Shown here piece after piece: positions 51,675-59,920 of a stretch of 64,000 nt of DNA (the first letter of the stretch is position 1; each line of letters starts with the position of its first letter). The stretch comes from Streptomyces sp. NRRL S-31. Its GTDB lineage: Bacteria; Actinomycetota; Actinomycetes; Streptomycetales; Streptomycetaceae. The notes under the pieces are model-generated. The model saw only the letters and a list, made by a program, of their open reading frames with translations, had not been told where the DNA came from and did no database searches. Location of the stretch: assembly GCF_000718775.1 (NCBI RefSeq), contig NZ_JOCB01000022.1:21106-85105 (forward strand), in the 5' to 3' direction. The position numbers and the translations under genes were made by a program.

Positions 51675-52663
51675 CGACCCCCCCTACCGATTCCGTCCGG
51701 CACGACCTCGCCGGGGCGCGTGTGGCCCTCGGCACCATGTACTTCGGGACGACCGTGCCCGAGGAGAGCGCCCGCCGGCTGCTCGACCGGTACGTGGAGC
51801 GCGGTGGACGGCTGATCGACACCGCCAACTGCTATGCGTTCTGGGCCGAGGGGGGCACGGGCGAGGAGTCCGAGCGGGTCATAGGGCGCTGGCTCGCCGA
51901 CCGTGGCGCGCGCGACGACGTCCTGCTCGCGACCAAGGTCGGCTCCCGCCCCGAGCCCCCCGGCGCCTCCTGGCCCGAGCACGCCGAGGGACTGGCCGCC
52001 GATACGGTCGCCGAGCAGTTCGCCCGGAGCGCCGAGCGTCTCGGCACCGACCGGATCGACCTCTACTTCTCGCACATCGAGGACCCGGCGACCGAACTCG
52101 CCGAGACCCTGGAAGCGTTCGACACGCTGGTCCGCGCGGGGTCCGTCGGTGTCCTGGGCGCCAGCAACACCACCGCGGCGGGACTGGCCGCGGCGCGGGA
52201 GGTGTCGGAGAAGCACGGCTGGGCCGCGTACGAGGTCGTCCAGCAGCGCCACACGTACCTGCCGACGGTGCCGGGCTCCGACACCGGCGCCCAGCGCCTG
52301 CTGGAACCCGAACTCGCCCAGTACGCGGCCACGCACGGCCTCCTCGTCCAGGGCTACTCCCCGCTCCTCGGCGGCTCCTACACGCGCCCGGACCGCCCCC
52401 TGCCCCCCGAATACCGGACCGAGGCCAACACCCGCCGACTGGAACTCCTGCGCACCACCGGCGCGTCGCTCGGCCTGACCCCGTCACAACTCGTCCTCGC
52501 CTGGATGGCCGGCGGCACCCACCCCGTCGTCCCGGTCCTCGGCGTCAGCACCTCCGACCAGCTCGACGAAGCACTCGACGCGCTCGCCCACGAGCTGCCC
52601 GGTGCGGTGCGCGTAGAGCTCGACGAAGCCCGGTGCGGTGCCGCCGCCGACGGCCGTATGTAG
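51671..52663 (+). CDS. Aldo/keto reductase
   Basis: 330 aa, GTG overlapping the previous stop (GTGA). The TIM-barrel tetrad is visible: Asp in LIDTANCY and its Tyr, Lys in LLATKVG, and His in LYFSHIED. The NADPH tail QLVLAWMAGG and VLGVSTSDQLDEAL is typical. It is most like the AKR group acting on sugars or keto compounds; in this operon it may finish a keto-sugar or release a reduced product. Two strong hairpins follow the stop and end the operon. Confidence 0.88.
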   Translation: MTTPPTDSVRHDLAGARVALGTMYFGTTVPEESARRLLDRYVERGGRLIDTANCYAFWAEGGTGEESERVIGRWLADRGARDDVLLATKVGSRPEPPGASWPEHAEGLAADTVAEQFARSAERLGTDRIDLYFSHIEDPATELAETLEAFDTLVRAGSVGVLGASNTTAAGLAAAREVSEKHGWAAYEVVQQRHTYLPTVPGSDTGAQRLLEPELAQYAATHGLLVQGYSPLLGGSYTRPDRPLPPEYRTEANTRRLELLRTTGASLGLTPSQLVLAWMAGGTHPVVPVLGVSTSDQLDEALDALAHELPGAVRVELDEARCGAAADGRM

Positions 52664-52702
52664 GTGATCCGTGGGTGTCGGCTTGTCCCACCCACCGGCA
52701 CA

Positions 52703-52789
52703 GGCGTTCCACGGGCGTCGTTGCGGCACGCCACAGCCGTGGAACGCCGGCGAGTAAGCGGGTGAGCAACCGACCGGTCGCTCACCCGC
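52703..52789 (+). terminator. Two consecutive perfect hairpins ending the glycan operon
   Basis: GGCGTTCCACGG (52,703-52,714) with CCGTGGAACGCC (52,737-52,748), then GCGGGTGAGC (52,758-52,767) with GCTCACCCGC (52,780-52,789). Both stems are perfect and lie 40-126 bp after the aldo/keto reductase stop. Confidence 0.8.
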
Positions 52790-52842
52790 CGCCACCCGGT
52801 CTCCTCGAAGCGGTCCGGGGCGAGAAGCGCATGCGGTCCGAA

Positions 52843-53005
52843 GCTTCTCGGAGTCGTGGCGCCGCTGGAGGCCGTACCGGACGGCGTTCGGCTTGGTGAC
52901 GCCGGCCACGACGGCCTTGACGCCGTGGGAGCCGACCCTGCTGTCCCGGCACTTCGTCGCCGCCCGGGCCCGGCAAAGGCCGGAGCCCGGAGCGGTCGGC
53001 CGAGC
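52843..53005 (+). repeat. Dispersed direct repeat, left copy
   Basis: About 163 bp that match 61,522-61,686 at roughly 85 % by hand alignment, in the same orientation. The core GGCCGTACCGGACGGCG is identical in both. The right end runs into the IS5 transposase relic. CGAGAAGC/GCTTCTCG (52,821 and 52,843) form an 8-bp inverted repeat at its left edge. Confidence 0.75.
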
Positions 53006-53690
53006 TGGGCTGCTCCGGAGCGACGGCCTGGCGCCGGCTGCGGGACTGGGCCGAGGCCGGTGCACGGCCCCGCCTGCACGCCGCCCTGCTCGGCGAGTTG
53101 CGCCGCGCCGAGCTCTTGGACCTGGACGACAGCGCCGTGGACGGCTCGCACGTGCGGGCCTTGAAAGGGGGGGATCACGTCGGTGCTCCGCCCGTCGACC
53201 GGGCCCGCCCCGGCTCCAGGCGCCACCTGATCGTCGACCGTCACGGTACACCGCTCGCCGTCACACTCACCGGCGGCAACCGGCACGATGTCACCCAGCT
53301 CCTGCCCCTGCTGGACGCGGTCCCGGCGATACGAGGTGTGCGGGGGCGCCCCCGTCGCAGGCCTCGGCGGCTGTACGCCGGCCGGGGCTTGCGGCTTCGA
53401 CAAGTACCGCCGCCTTCTGTGGAAACGCGGCGTCAAGCCCGTGATCGCCCGACGCGGTGGCGCCCACGGCTCCGGACCGGGCAAGGTCCGCTGGGTGGTC
53501 GAGCGCGCCTTCGCCTGGCTCCACCAGTTCAAGCGACTCCGCATCCGCTACGAAAGACGCGCCGACCTCCACCAGGGCCTGCTCGAACTGGCTTGGCGCG
53601 GTGTTTCACTGTGGCCGGGCCCGACGACCACGTCCGGGCGCGCGGCCCGTGCGTCGCTGTGCCACCTTGGCCCGGAGAGCAGGTGACGCG
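52990..53690 (+). mobile_element. IS5-family transposase relic, frameshifted
   Basis: One frame gives CSGATAWRRLRDWAEAG, VDGSHVRALKGG and LTGGNRHDVTQLLPLLDA, typical of IS5-family (IS427/ISL2-like) DDE transposases. Around 53,380-53,393 the frame shifts, and the second half continues FDKYRRLLWKRGVKPVIARR, then VVERAFAWLHQF. The first about 60 residues are missing. The second catalytic Asp is changed (LYAGRGL where LYADRGY is usual), and the end is degraded after LLELAW. It is therefore inactive. It overlaps the left copy of a direct repeat that bracketed the following cassette. Confidence 0.85.
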
Positions 53691-53714
53691 CGAGCCGCAG
53701 GTACGGGAGGCGCC

Positions 53715-55301
53715 ATGGGCATGGGTCCCGCACGGGAGGAGAGACCGGATCACGGGGTGGCACCCGCGCGGCGACTGGGGCGCAGGCGGTTCCTCGGAGC
53801 GTGCGCCGGCCTCGGGATCGCCTCCGTGACGGCCACCGCCTGCGACCCGGCCGGACCCTCGCGGGAGCACCCGCGGGCGGCCGCCTCCCACCGGCCCGAG
53901 ACGGAACGGGACCGGCCGGGGACACCCGATTGGCGTATCGCTGCCCGGGCTCCCGCTCCGGCCGTCGCCGGCTACGCGGACCGGGTGAGCGTCACGCCGG
54001 GCGAGGAGTGCGGACTGTACGTCTCGACGACCGCGGCGTCCTTCCGGGTCTCGGCCTTCCGCGTCGGCTGGTACGGAGGGGCCCAGGCCCGGCTCGTGTG
54101 GTCGTCGGAGCGCGTACGGGGCCGCGTCCAGGCGGAGCCCCGCTTCCTGCCGGACACCCGCACCGTGCGCGCGGACTGGCCGCGCACGCTGACGTTCGGC
54201 ACGTCCGGCTGGCCGGAGGGCGCGTACCTGCTGCGGCTGGAGACGGACGCCGGCCACCAGCGCTACATCCCGCTGATCCTGCGCTCCACGCGGGGCACGG
54301 GCCGGACGGTCCTGATGCACGCCCCGGCCACCTGGCAGGCGTACAACCGGTGGGGCGGCTACAGCCTCTACGCCGGCGCCTCCGGCGCGTACGCCACCCG
54401 TTCCCTGGCCGTCAGCTTCGACCGGCCCTACGACGCCGACGGCGCGGAGAAGTTCATGGTGTACGAACGGGCGGCGGTGGTGCTGGCGGAACGGCTCGGC
54501 ATACCCCTCGCCTACACCACCGGCACGGACGTGCACCGTGACCCGGAGGTCCTGCGCGGGGCGGCCGCGATCGTCTGTCTGGGACACGACGAGTACTGGA
54601 CCCCGGAACAGCGCCGGCACGTCACGCAGGCCCGGGACGCCGGCAGCAACGTGGCCTTCCTGGGCGCCAACACCTGCTTCCGCCGGGTCCGTCTCGAGGA
54701 AGGGAGGACGCGGCCGGACCGCACGGTGGTCTGCTACAAGACCTCGGTGCGGGCCGACCCCTTCTACACCACCCGGCCCGCCCTGGTGGCCACCGACTTC
54801 CGCGGCGCTCCGGCGCCGGACCCGGAGTCGTCGCTCACGGGAGTGCTCTACGAGGGGTACCCGACGGACGCGCCGTACGTCGTCCACGCGGCGGACCACT
54901 GGCTGTACGAAGGAACGGGCGTACGGCCCGGCGACCGTTTCGACCACCTGGTCGGTGTCGAGTACGACCGGGTCACCCCCACGGCGCCCGTCCCCGAACC
55001 GCTGGAGATAACGGCCCACTCCCCGCTGGTGTGCGGTGGCCGCCGCAGCCACAGCGACTCGGCCTATTACACGGCGGGGAGCGGCGCGGGGGTGTTCGCC
55101 ACCGGCACCATGCGCTGGGTGGAGGCCCTCATGGCCGACACCCCCGACGGCGGCCGCGACCACGCGATGGACGCCCGTACCCGCGCCTTCGTGACCCGCA
55201 CGACGGAGAACGCCCTGCGCGCCTTCGCGGAGGGCCCCGCCACCCACCACCGCCCGGCAGCCCGCCCGAACGTCAGCGAGGTGTACCGGGAGCGGACATG
55301 A
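53715..55301 (+). CDS. Tat-exported protein, N,N-dimethylformamidase beta-subunit-like (DUF6605)
   Basis: 528 aa, ATG 53715 with GGGAGG just upstream; ATG 53721 is an alternative. The N-terminus has a twin-arginine signal (LGRRRFLGACAGLG) and a Cys (TATAC), so it is probably Tat-exported and perhaps lipid-anchored. The body contains an N-terminal beta-sandwich (FRVGWYGG) and a glutamine-amidotransferase-like domain (VLMHAPATWQAYNRWGGYS, VCLGHDEYWTPEQRRHV, VAFLGANTCF), as in the C-terminal domain of DmfA2-type proteins. The substrate in Streptomyces is unknown. It starts downstream of an IS5 relic and ends before a GC hairpin. Confidence 0.82.
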   Translation: MGMGPAREERPDHGVAPARRLGRRRFLGACAGLGIASVTATACDPAGPSREHPRAAASHRPETERDRPGTPDWRIAARAPAPAVAGYADRVSVTPGEECGLYVSTTAASFRVSAFRVGWYGGAQARLVWSSERVRGRVQAEPRFLPDTRTVRADWPRTLTFGTSGWPEGAYLLRLETDAGHQRYIPLILRSTRGTGRTVLMHAPATWQAYNRWGGYSLYAGASGAYATRSLAVSFDRPYDADGAEKFMVYERAAVVLAERLGIPLAYTTGTDVHRDPEVLRGAAAIVCLGHDEYWTPEQRRHVTQARDAGSNVAFLGANTCFRRVRLEEGRTRPDRTVVCYKTSVRADPFYTTRPALVATDFRGAPAPDPESSLTGVLYEGYPTDAPYVVHAADHWLYEGTGVRPGDRFDHLVGVEYDRVTPTAPVPEPLEITAHSPLVCGGRRSHSDSAYYTAGSGAGVFATGTMRWVEALMADTPDGGRDHAMDARTRAFVTRTTENALRAFAEGPATHHRPAARPNVSEVYRERT

Positions 55302-55319
55302 CTTCCCCTTCGATCACGA

Positions 55320-55352
55320 AGCCCCGCCGTCCGGAAGCCGGGCGGCAGGGCT
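55320..55352 (+). terminator. Imperfect GC hairpin after the DUF6605 gene
   Basis: AGCCCCGCCGTCCGG folds on CCGGGCGGCAGGGCT with a three-base loop and internal mismatches, 18 bp after the stop. Confidence 0.65.
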
Positions 55353-55417
55353 GTTCGTGTACCTACGGAGCCGACCGAAGGTACCGTTCTGGTGTCGAGT
55401 CAGAACAGGAGACAAGT

Positions 55418-56608
55418 ATGCATGCTCTGCCTCAAGACCACACGGGTGTACGGATCGCCCGTCTGCGCCGAGAACGGCATCTCACCCAGCAGGCCCTGGC
55501 TGATCTGTCCGGGGTCCCGTACTACACACTGACCAAGATCGAGCAAGGCCGGTACGCGGCCACCCCGCACGCGGTCGCCTGTCTCGCCCGCGCCATGCGC
55601 GTGGAGGTCTCGACCATCACCGGACAGCCGTACAAGGACGAGCTGCGCGCCGATGAGCTGGACGTCCTGATAACTCCGATCCGGGAGGCGCTGGACGTCT
55701 ACGACCTGGGAGCCGACCCCGACATCTCCGCCCGTCCCCTGCGGACCCTGCGGGAGGACTCAGAGGGCCTGTGCGCGGCTGTCCGCGCGGGTGAGATCAA
55801 GCGGGCGGCCAGTCAGGTCGCCGGCCTGATCGAGGAGACCACCACCGCGGCGCACGAGCAGGGCACCAGCGATGGGTGGCTGGTGCTCGCCTCGCTCTAC
55901 CGCACGTCGTACGACGTGGCGACGAAGCTGGGGTACGCCGACCTGGCGCAGCTGGCTCTCGCCCGGCTGGACTGGGCCGCGCAACGCGCGAGCAGCGCCG
56001 TCTACGGAGGTGCCTACCAGTACTTCCGCGCCCTGTCCTACCTGCGGGAGGGGAAGTACCGGACCGGTCAGCGACTCGTCGACCTCGGCCTGCGGACCAT
56101 CGGGCAGGCGGAGGCGTCGCACGAGCGGGACGTCGTCACCGGACAGCTCCACCTCGGCGGTTCCGTGATGGCCGGCCGGGCGCACAACGAGGACCAGGCC
56201 TTGTGGCACCTCGCCGAGGCCGAGCGCATCGCGGCCCGCACCGGCGAGTCCACGAAGGTGCTCTGGATGGCCTTCGGCGGAACGAACGTTGCCGTACACC
56301 GCGTATCGGTACTCGCTGAACTCGACAAGTACGACAAGGCTGTTGAGACTGCGGACACGCTCGCCATCCCGGCCGACTGGCCGAAGTCCCGGACGAGCCA
56401 CCACTGGGCCGAGGTCGCCCGCGCGCAGATGTGGACGGGCAAGCTCGAGGACTCGTTCAAAAGCTTGCTCAGGGCCCGGAAGACGGCCCCGCAGCAGGCG
56501 AAATACCACCCGATGGTGAGGGACACCTACGCCAGCCTTGAGGCCGCGCATCGGCATCTCCCCGACAGCTTCCTCTCGTACGGGAGCTGGCTGACCTCTC
56601 ACGCGTGA
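55418..56608 (+). CDS. XRE-family transcriptional regulator with TPR-like C-terminus
   Basis: 396 aa, ATG 55418 with AGGAG about seven bases upstream. The helix-turn-helix is at about 10-65 (IARLRRERHLTQQALADLSG, then LTKIEQGRYAATPHAV). The long C-terminal part is helical, with repeats such as AYQYFRALSYLREGKYRTGQRL and DQALWHLAEAERIAA, like TPR sensor domains that bind peptides or small signals. This architecture is frequent in Streptomyces. It precedes the HATPase and graspetide genes and is the likely regulator of the cassette, separated from them by a perfect 15-bp hairpin. Confidence 0.9.
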   Translation: MHALPQDHTGVRIARLRRERHLTQQALADLSGVPYYTLTKIEQGRYAATPHAVACLARAMRVEVSTITGQPYKDELRADELDVLITPIREALDVYDLGADPDISARPLRTLREDSEGLCAAVRAGEIKRAASQVAGLIEETTTAAHEQGTSDGWLVLASLYRTSYDVATKLGYADLAQLALARLDWAAQRASSAVYGGAYQYFRALSYLREGKYRTGQRLVDLGLRTIGQAEASHERDVVTGQLHLGGSVMAGRAHNEDQALWHLAEAERIAARTGESTKVLWMAFGGTNVAVHRVSVLAELDKYDKAVETADTLAIPADWPKSRTSHHWAEVARAQMWTGKLEDSFKSLLRARKTAPQQAKYHPMVRDTYASLEAAHRHLPDSFLSYGSWLTSHA

Positions 56609-56624
56609 CATACCGTTAACTATT

Positions 56625-56660
56625 GGCCCCGACTGGCATAAACTCATGCCAGTCGGGGCC
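56625..56660. terminator. Perfect 15-bp inverted repeat after the XRE gene
   Basis: GGCCCCGACTGGCAT (56,625-56,639) and its exact complement (56,646-56,660) with a 6-nt loop. It lies 16 bp after the XRE stop and 51 bp before the HATPase start. It may end XRE transcription, or serve as an operator controlling read-through into the cassette. Confidence 0.8.
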
Positions 56661-56711
56661 TGGTCACGGGCCCACCATGTCGTCACTGGCCATCTCGACA
56701 TGGAGCCGACC

Positions 56712-57233
56712 ATGACGACTCGTCTCTTGGCGGAGGAGCGCGCTAGTCGAAGCGCCGCGCCCATCGCCGCACCCCCCGACCTCCCACGCCGCTGCCGCGA
56801 CGGTGACGTCCTGACCGTCACCGTCGGCGTCACCCCCCGTGCCGCCGGAGCCCCACCGCTCCCGGAGGACGCTCTCCGGGTGAGGGCGATGCGCCGTATC
56901 GCGGCCGCCACACTGCGGTACTGCGGGCTGGAGGCGATGACCGACGAGGTGATGGTTGCCGTCTCCGAGCTGATCACGAACGCGATCATGCACAGCGGCG
57001 GGACGTCCGTCACCCTGTCCATGACCGTCCAGGACGACGCTCTGACCATCTCGGTCCAGGACGGCGGCGCGGGCCGGGCCGTCCCCCGGGCCGCCGGGAC
57101 GGACGAGGAGTCGGGGCGGGGCCTGCTCCTGCTCGACTTCCTCGTCCGGGAGTCCGGCGGGAGCTGGGGCACGAGCGAAGCCGGCGGCAGCACCTGGTGC
57201 CGCTTCGCCCTGCCCGCGGGAGGCGCCCGGTGA
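56712..57233 (+). CDS. HATPase-fold ATP-binding protein (anti-sigma/GHKL-like)
   Basis: 173 aa. ATG 56712 is chosen because GGAG lies six bases upstream; ATGs at 56700 and 56646 exist, but the latter lies inside the hairpin. The C-terminal GHKL ATPase fold shows the N box (VSELITNAIMHSG), a G1-like DGGAGRAVPR and GRGLLLLDFLV. It lacks a histidine phosphoacceptor domain. Such small proteins act as anti-sigma factors or partners of XRE regulators in Streptomyces. The gene is first of a tightly coupled set and overlaps the next by TGATG. Confidence 0.85.
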   Translation: MTTRLLAEERASRSAAPIAAPPDLPRRCRDGDVLTVTVGVTPRAAGAPPLPEDALRVRAMRRIAAATLRYCGLEAMTDEVMVAVSELITNAIMHSGGTSVTLSMTVQDDALTISVQDGGAGRAVPRAAGTDEESGRGLLLLDFLVRESGGSWGTSEAGGSTWCRFALPAGGAR

Positions 57234-57886
57234 TGACCCCGCCCGCTCCCGCCGGCATGACCCACCAGGGCCGCCCCGTCCCGTACATCGCCGCCTGGTC
57301 GCAGGAGAAGACCCCACTGCCGCGAGTCCTCGCCGTGCCGGGCGGGATGACCCTGGCGGGCTGCGTCGACGACTCGGCCGGCGTGTCGTGGCGGCCGTGG
57401 AGCAGCCGGCCCGGTGTTGGCGAGCCCCGCCCGGGGGAAGTGCACGGGCCGCGCCAGAGGTACGCCATGCGGCATCTGCTGTGCCGGGTGTGCGCCCGGC
57501 CCGTGGTCCGGGACCGGCACGGCTGGCCCTGGCTGCTGGAGGACCATCGCGGCGGGCAGGGCCGTCCCGAGCGGGAGGTGACCACGCACCCACCCGTGTG
57601 CCCGGACTGCCGGCCCGTCGCCGCCGAGTACACGCACCTGCGGGCCGGTGCCGTAGCCGTTCGGGTCGGCCGGGTGCTCACCGACGGCGTGCACGGAACG
57701 CTGTACGGGCCCGCCGGCGGGCAGACCGTGGCGCCCCGCCGGGAGACGACCGTGTTCCGGGGAGATACCCGGCTGCGGTGGGTCCTCGGCAGCCGGACGG
57801 CCGCGACTCTGCTGGACGTCACCGTCGTCGCCGTCCTCCACGCGCGCCACCGGACCCCCGATCGCGCGCCGGTGGTACGCCGATGA
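57233..57886 (+). CDS. CxxC protein of unknown function, copy 1
   Basis: 217 aa, ATG overlapping the HATPase stop. It contains two CxxC pairs, LCRVCARP and VCPDCRP, about 40 residues apart, which suggests a zinc ribbon. The core segments GWPWLLEDHRGGQGRPEREV and THPPVCPDC are repeated almost unchanged in the downstream paralogue. No membrane segment or enzyme motif is visible. I do not know the family. Association with XRE/HATPase and graspetide genes suggests a regulatory or maturation role. Confidence 0.75.
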   Translation: MTPPAPAGMTHQGRPVPYIAAWSQEKTPLPRVLAVPGGMTLAGCVDDSAGVSWRPWSSRPGVGEPRPGEVHGPRQRYAMRHLLCRVCARPVVRDRHGWPWLLEDHRGGQGRPEREVTTHPPVCPDCRPVAAEYTHLRAGAVAVRVGRVLTDGVHGTLYGPAGGQTVAPRRETTVFRGDTRLRWVLGSRTAATLLDVTVVAVLHARHRTPDRAPVVRR

Positions 57887-58548
57887 CCACCTGCCCGCAC
57901 ACGCTTCTCAGGCACAAGGGCCGTCCGGTCCCGTACATCACTGCGTGGAGCACCGAGCGCATCGAGCCGCGCCTCGTGTTCGTGTCCGGCAAGCTGGCCC
58001 TGAGGGGACAGCGGCGGCCGGCCGGTGTGCTGTGGAAGCCGTGGCGGGCGGACCCTGGCGTGGGTGAGCCGGAGCTGGGTGATGTGCACGGGCCGCGGCA
58101 GCGGGAGTGCATGTTGCGCAAGCTGTGCCAGGTGTGCCGGCGCCCGGCCGTCCGGAACGAACTCGGCTGGCCGTGGCTCCTGGAGGACCATCGCGGCGAG
58201 GCCGGGTGGCCTGAGCGGGAGGTGACGACGCACCCGCCGACGTGCGAGACGTGCCAGCCGGTGGCGCAGATCCAGTGCACACCGAACCGGGGGAACTTCA
58301 TCTCGGTGCGCGTTGGCCAAGCGGTCACCGACGGCGTGTACGGCCGGCTGTACCGGCCGGAAGCACATCCGATACCGGTCGGGAAGAAGCACGTCCTCTT
58401 CGCCGGCGATCCCCGGCTGCGGTGGATGCTGGGCGGTCAGATCGCGGCGACGCTCCTGAACGCGACGGTCGTCGACATGCACACCCAGGCCCCGGTGTCC
58501 GGAGAGACGATAGGCGGACCCCTGCGGAACACCAGCCGCCGACTGTGA
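57883..58548 (+). CDS. CxxC protein of unknown function, copy 2
   Basis: 221 aa, ATG overlapping the previous stop (ATGA). It is a tandem paralogue of the preceding gene: shared segments include GRPVPYI, GWPWLLEDHRG, EREVTTHPP and LRW(V/M)LG. Its Cys pairs are LCQVCRRP and TCETCQP. The two copies have diverged strongly elsewhere, so the duplication is old. The predicted zinc ribbon and lack of other motifs mirror copy 1. A 110-bp spacer follows before the graspetide precursor; its only clear element is the GGGAG ribosome site. Confidence 0.75.
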   Translation: MTTCPHTLLRHKGRPVPYITAWSTERIEPRLVFVSGKLALRGQRRPAGVLWKPWRADPGVGEPELGDVHGPRQRECMLRKLCQVCRRPAVRNELGWPWLLEDHRGEAGWPEREVTTHPPTCETCQPVAQIQCTPNRGNFISVRVGQAVTDGVYGRLYRPEAHPIPVGKKHVLFAGDPRLRWMLGGQIAATLLNATVVDMHTQAPVSGETIGGPLRNTSRRL

Positions 58549-58658
58549 TCTGGCGACACTGGCCCGGTTCTTCCTCTCCCCGCGCCAGTACCCCGAAGTC
58601 TCCCGTGCTGCCCGTGCGGTACGGGTTCACCCGATGGTCTGCCGATGGGAGATCTCAC

Positions 58659-58955
58659 GTGACGACTGCTCTCGACCGCGAAGCGTTCCCGCTCACCCCG
58701 CCCGGAGGTCGTACCCCCTACGGCACGGAGGCGCCGTCGGCCCCGGAGACGCGGCCCTGGGCCCTGCGGTTCGCCCGTGTCCCCGACTCCACCAGTGCCG
58801 TCCGCGTTCCGGCGCACGCGTACGACTACGGACAGCAGGTCAACGTCTCCGCTGACGGTGGCCGGCTGACGTGTATGGCGAACACCCACACACCGACCGT
58901 GCCGGACGGCTCGACGACCAACCCGCCGCAGTTGGACGAAGGGCCCAAGGACTGA
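58659..58955 (+). CDS. tgmA: Graspetide (ATP-grasp RiPP) precursor, TgmA-type
   Basis: 98 aa, GTG 58659 with GGGAG seven bases upstream. The leader contains FPLTPPGG and PWALRFARVPD, followed by AYDYGQQVNV, a pattern typical of TIGR04186-like ATP-grasp target peptides. The C-terminal core is rich in Thr/Ser donors and acidic acceptors: THTPTVPDGSTTNPPQLDEG and KD. Ester links between Thr/Ser hydroxyls and Asp/Glu side chains are the expected modification. A Cys-Met pair (LTCMAN) lies before the core. The stop overlaps the maturase ATG. Family membership rests on pattern recognition and gene order. Confidence 0.85.
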   Translation: MTTALDREAFPLTPPGGRTPYGTEAPSAPETRPWALRFARVPDSTSAVRVPAHAYDYGQQVNVSADGGRLTCMANTHTPTVPDGSTTNPPQLDEGPKD

Positions 58956-59920
58956 TGACCGAGCCCGTCCTGATCGTTGCAGCCTGCGATGACTGGCCCA
59001 CAGACCGAGTCGTGGTCGAGCTGGAGAGCCGCGGTGCGGAGGTGTTCCGCATGGACACAGCGGACTTCCCCCGGCGCCTCACCCTGGCCGGCCGGATCGA
59101 CCAGGAACAGGCGTGGACGGGCGAACTCACCGCCGAACGCCGGATGGTGGAGCTGTCCCGGGTCGGCGCGGTCTACTACCGCGCCCCCGGGGCGTTCCGG
59201 TTCCCCGATGGGATGTCCGGCCCGGAGGAGAGATTCGCAGCGGCCCAAGCCCGCGCAGGCGTCGGTGGCGTCCTGTCCGCGCTCGAGTGCCGGTGGGTGA
59301 ACCATCCCACCGCCATGGCGCGAGCCGAGTACAAGCCCGTGCAACTGGCCGCCGCGCGTGCCTGCGGGTTGCGTATCCCACCCACGCTGGTAACCAACAG
59401 ACCCGAGGACGTGGCAGCGTTCGCCGCCGGCATCAGCACTGGCATCGTCTGCAAGCCGGTCGCCTCGCCCGTGCTCGTCGAGGACGGTCAGCTCAAGTCT
59501 GTGTACACGCACCTCGTGACCCCTGACGACCTGGCGGACCCTCGTGGGATCAGCACCACGGCCCATCTCTTCCAGGGGTGGGTCGAGAAGGACCACGAGG
59601 TGCGGCTGACCGTAGTCGGACGGAACATGTTCGCCGCCGCCATCCATGCGACCAGTGATGCAGCGCACGAGGACTGGCGCAGCGAGTACGGGTCTCTCAC
59701 GTACTCCACCACTACGGTGCCGCACCCGGTCGCGAATGGGATGCTGGCCCTGATGGACCGGCTGCAACTGCGCTACGGCGCGGCCGATTTCGTCGTCGCC
59801 CCGGACGGGCGGTGGACGTTCCTCGAAGTCAACCCGTGCGGACAGTGGGACTGGATTCAGGGCGCAACCGGACTGCCGATCGCGGAGGCGATCGCCGACG
59901 AGTTGCTAGGAGTGGCCTGA
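58955..59920 (+). CDS. tgmB: ATP-grasp graspetide maturase, TgmB-type
   Basis: 321 aa, ATG overlapping the precursor stop (TGATG). ATP-grasp hallmarks are GIVCKPVASP (ATP lysine), HLFQGWVEKDHEVRLTVVG and the metal-binding end FLEVNPCGQWDWIQ. The N-terminal preATP domain (LIVAACDDWPTDRVVVEL) and RAPGAFRFP match RiPP-maturing ATP-grasp enzymes of the SAV_5884 type. It should phosphorylate Asp/Glu side chains of the precursor core and let Thr/Ser attack to form omega-esters. Order precursor, ligase, methyltransferase is diagnostic of the Tgm system. Confidence 0.9.
   Translation: MTEPVLIVAACDDWPTDRVVVELESRGAEVFRMDTADFPRRLTLAGRIDQEQAWTGELTAERRMVELSRVGAVYYRAPGAFRFPDGMSGPEERFAAAQARAGVGGVLSALECRWVNHPTAMARAEYKPVQLAAARACGLRIPPTLVTNRPEDVAAFAAGISTGIVCKPVASPVLVEDGQLKSVYTHLVTPDDLADPRGISTTAHLFQGWVEKDHEVRLTVVGRNMFAAAIHATSDAAHEDWRSEYGSLTYSTTTVPHPVANGMLALMDRLQLRYGAADFVVAPDGRWTFLEVNPCGQWDWIQGATGLPIAEAIADELLGVA

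Noticed and set aside
52782..53251. Minus-strand peptides shared by the two dispersed repeats (KCRDSR type) as a conserved small protein
   Set aside because: Starts and ends differ in the two copies and the similarity is at DNA level, as expected for a repeat.
56646..56711. Upstream ATG for the HATPase gene at 56,646
   Set aside because: It is inside the right arm of a perfect 15-bp hairpin and has no ribosome site; ATG 56,712 has GGAG.
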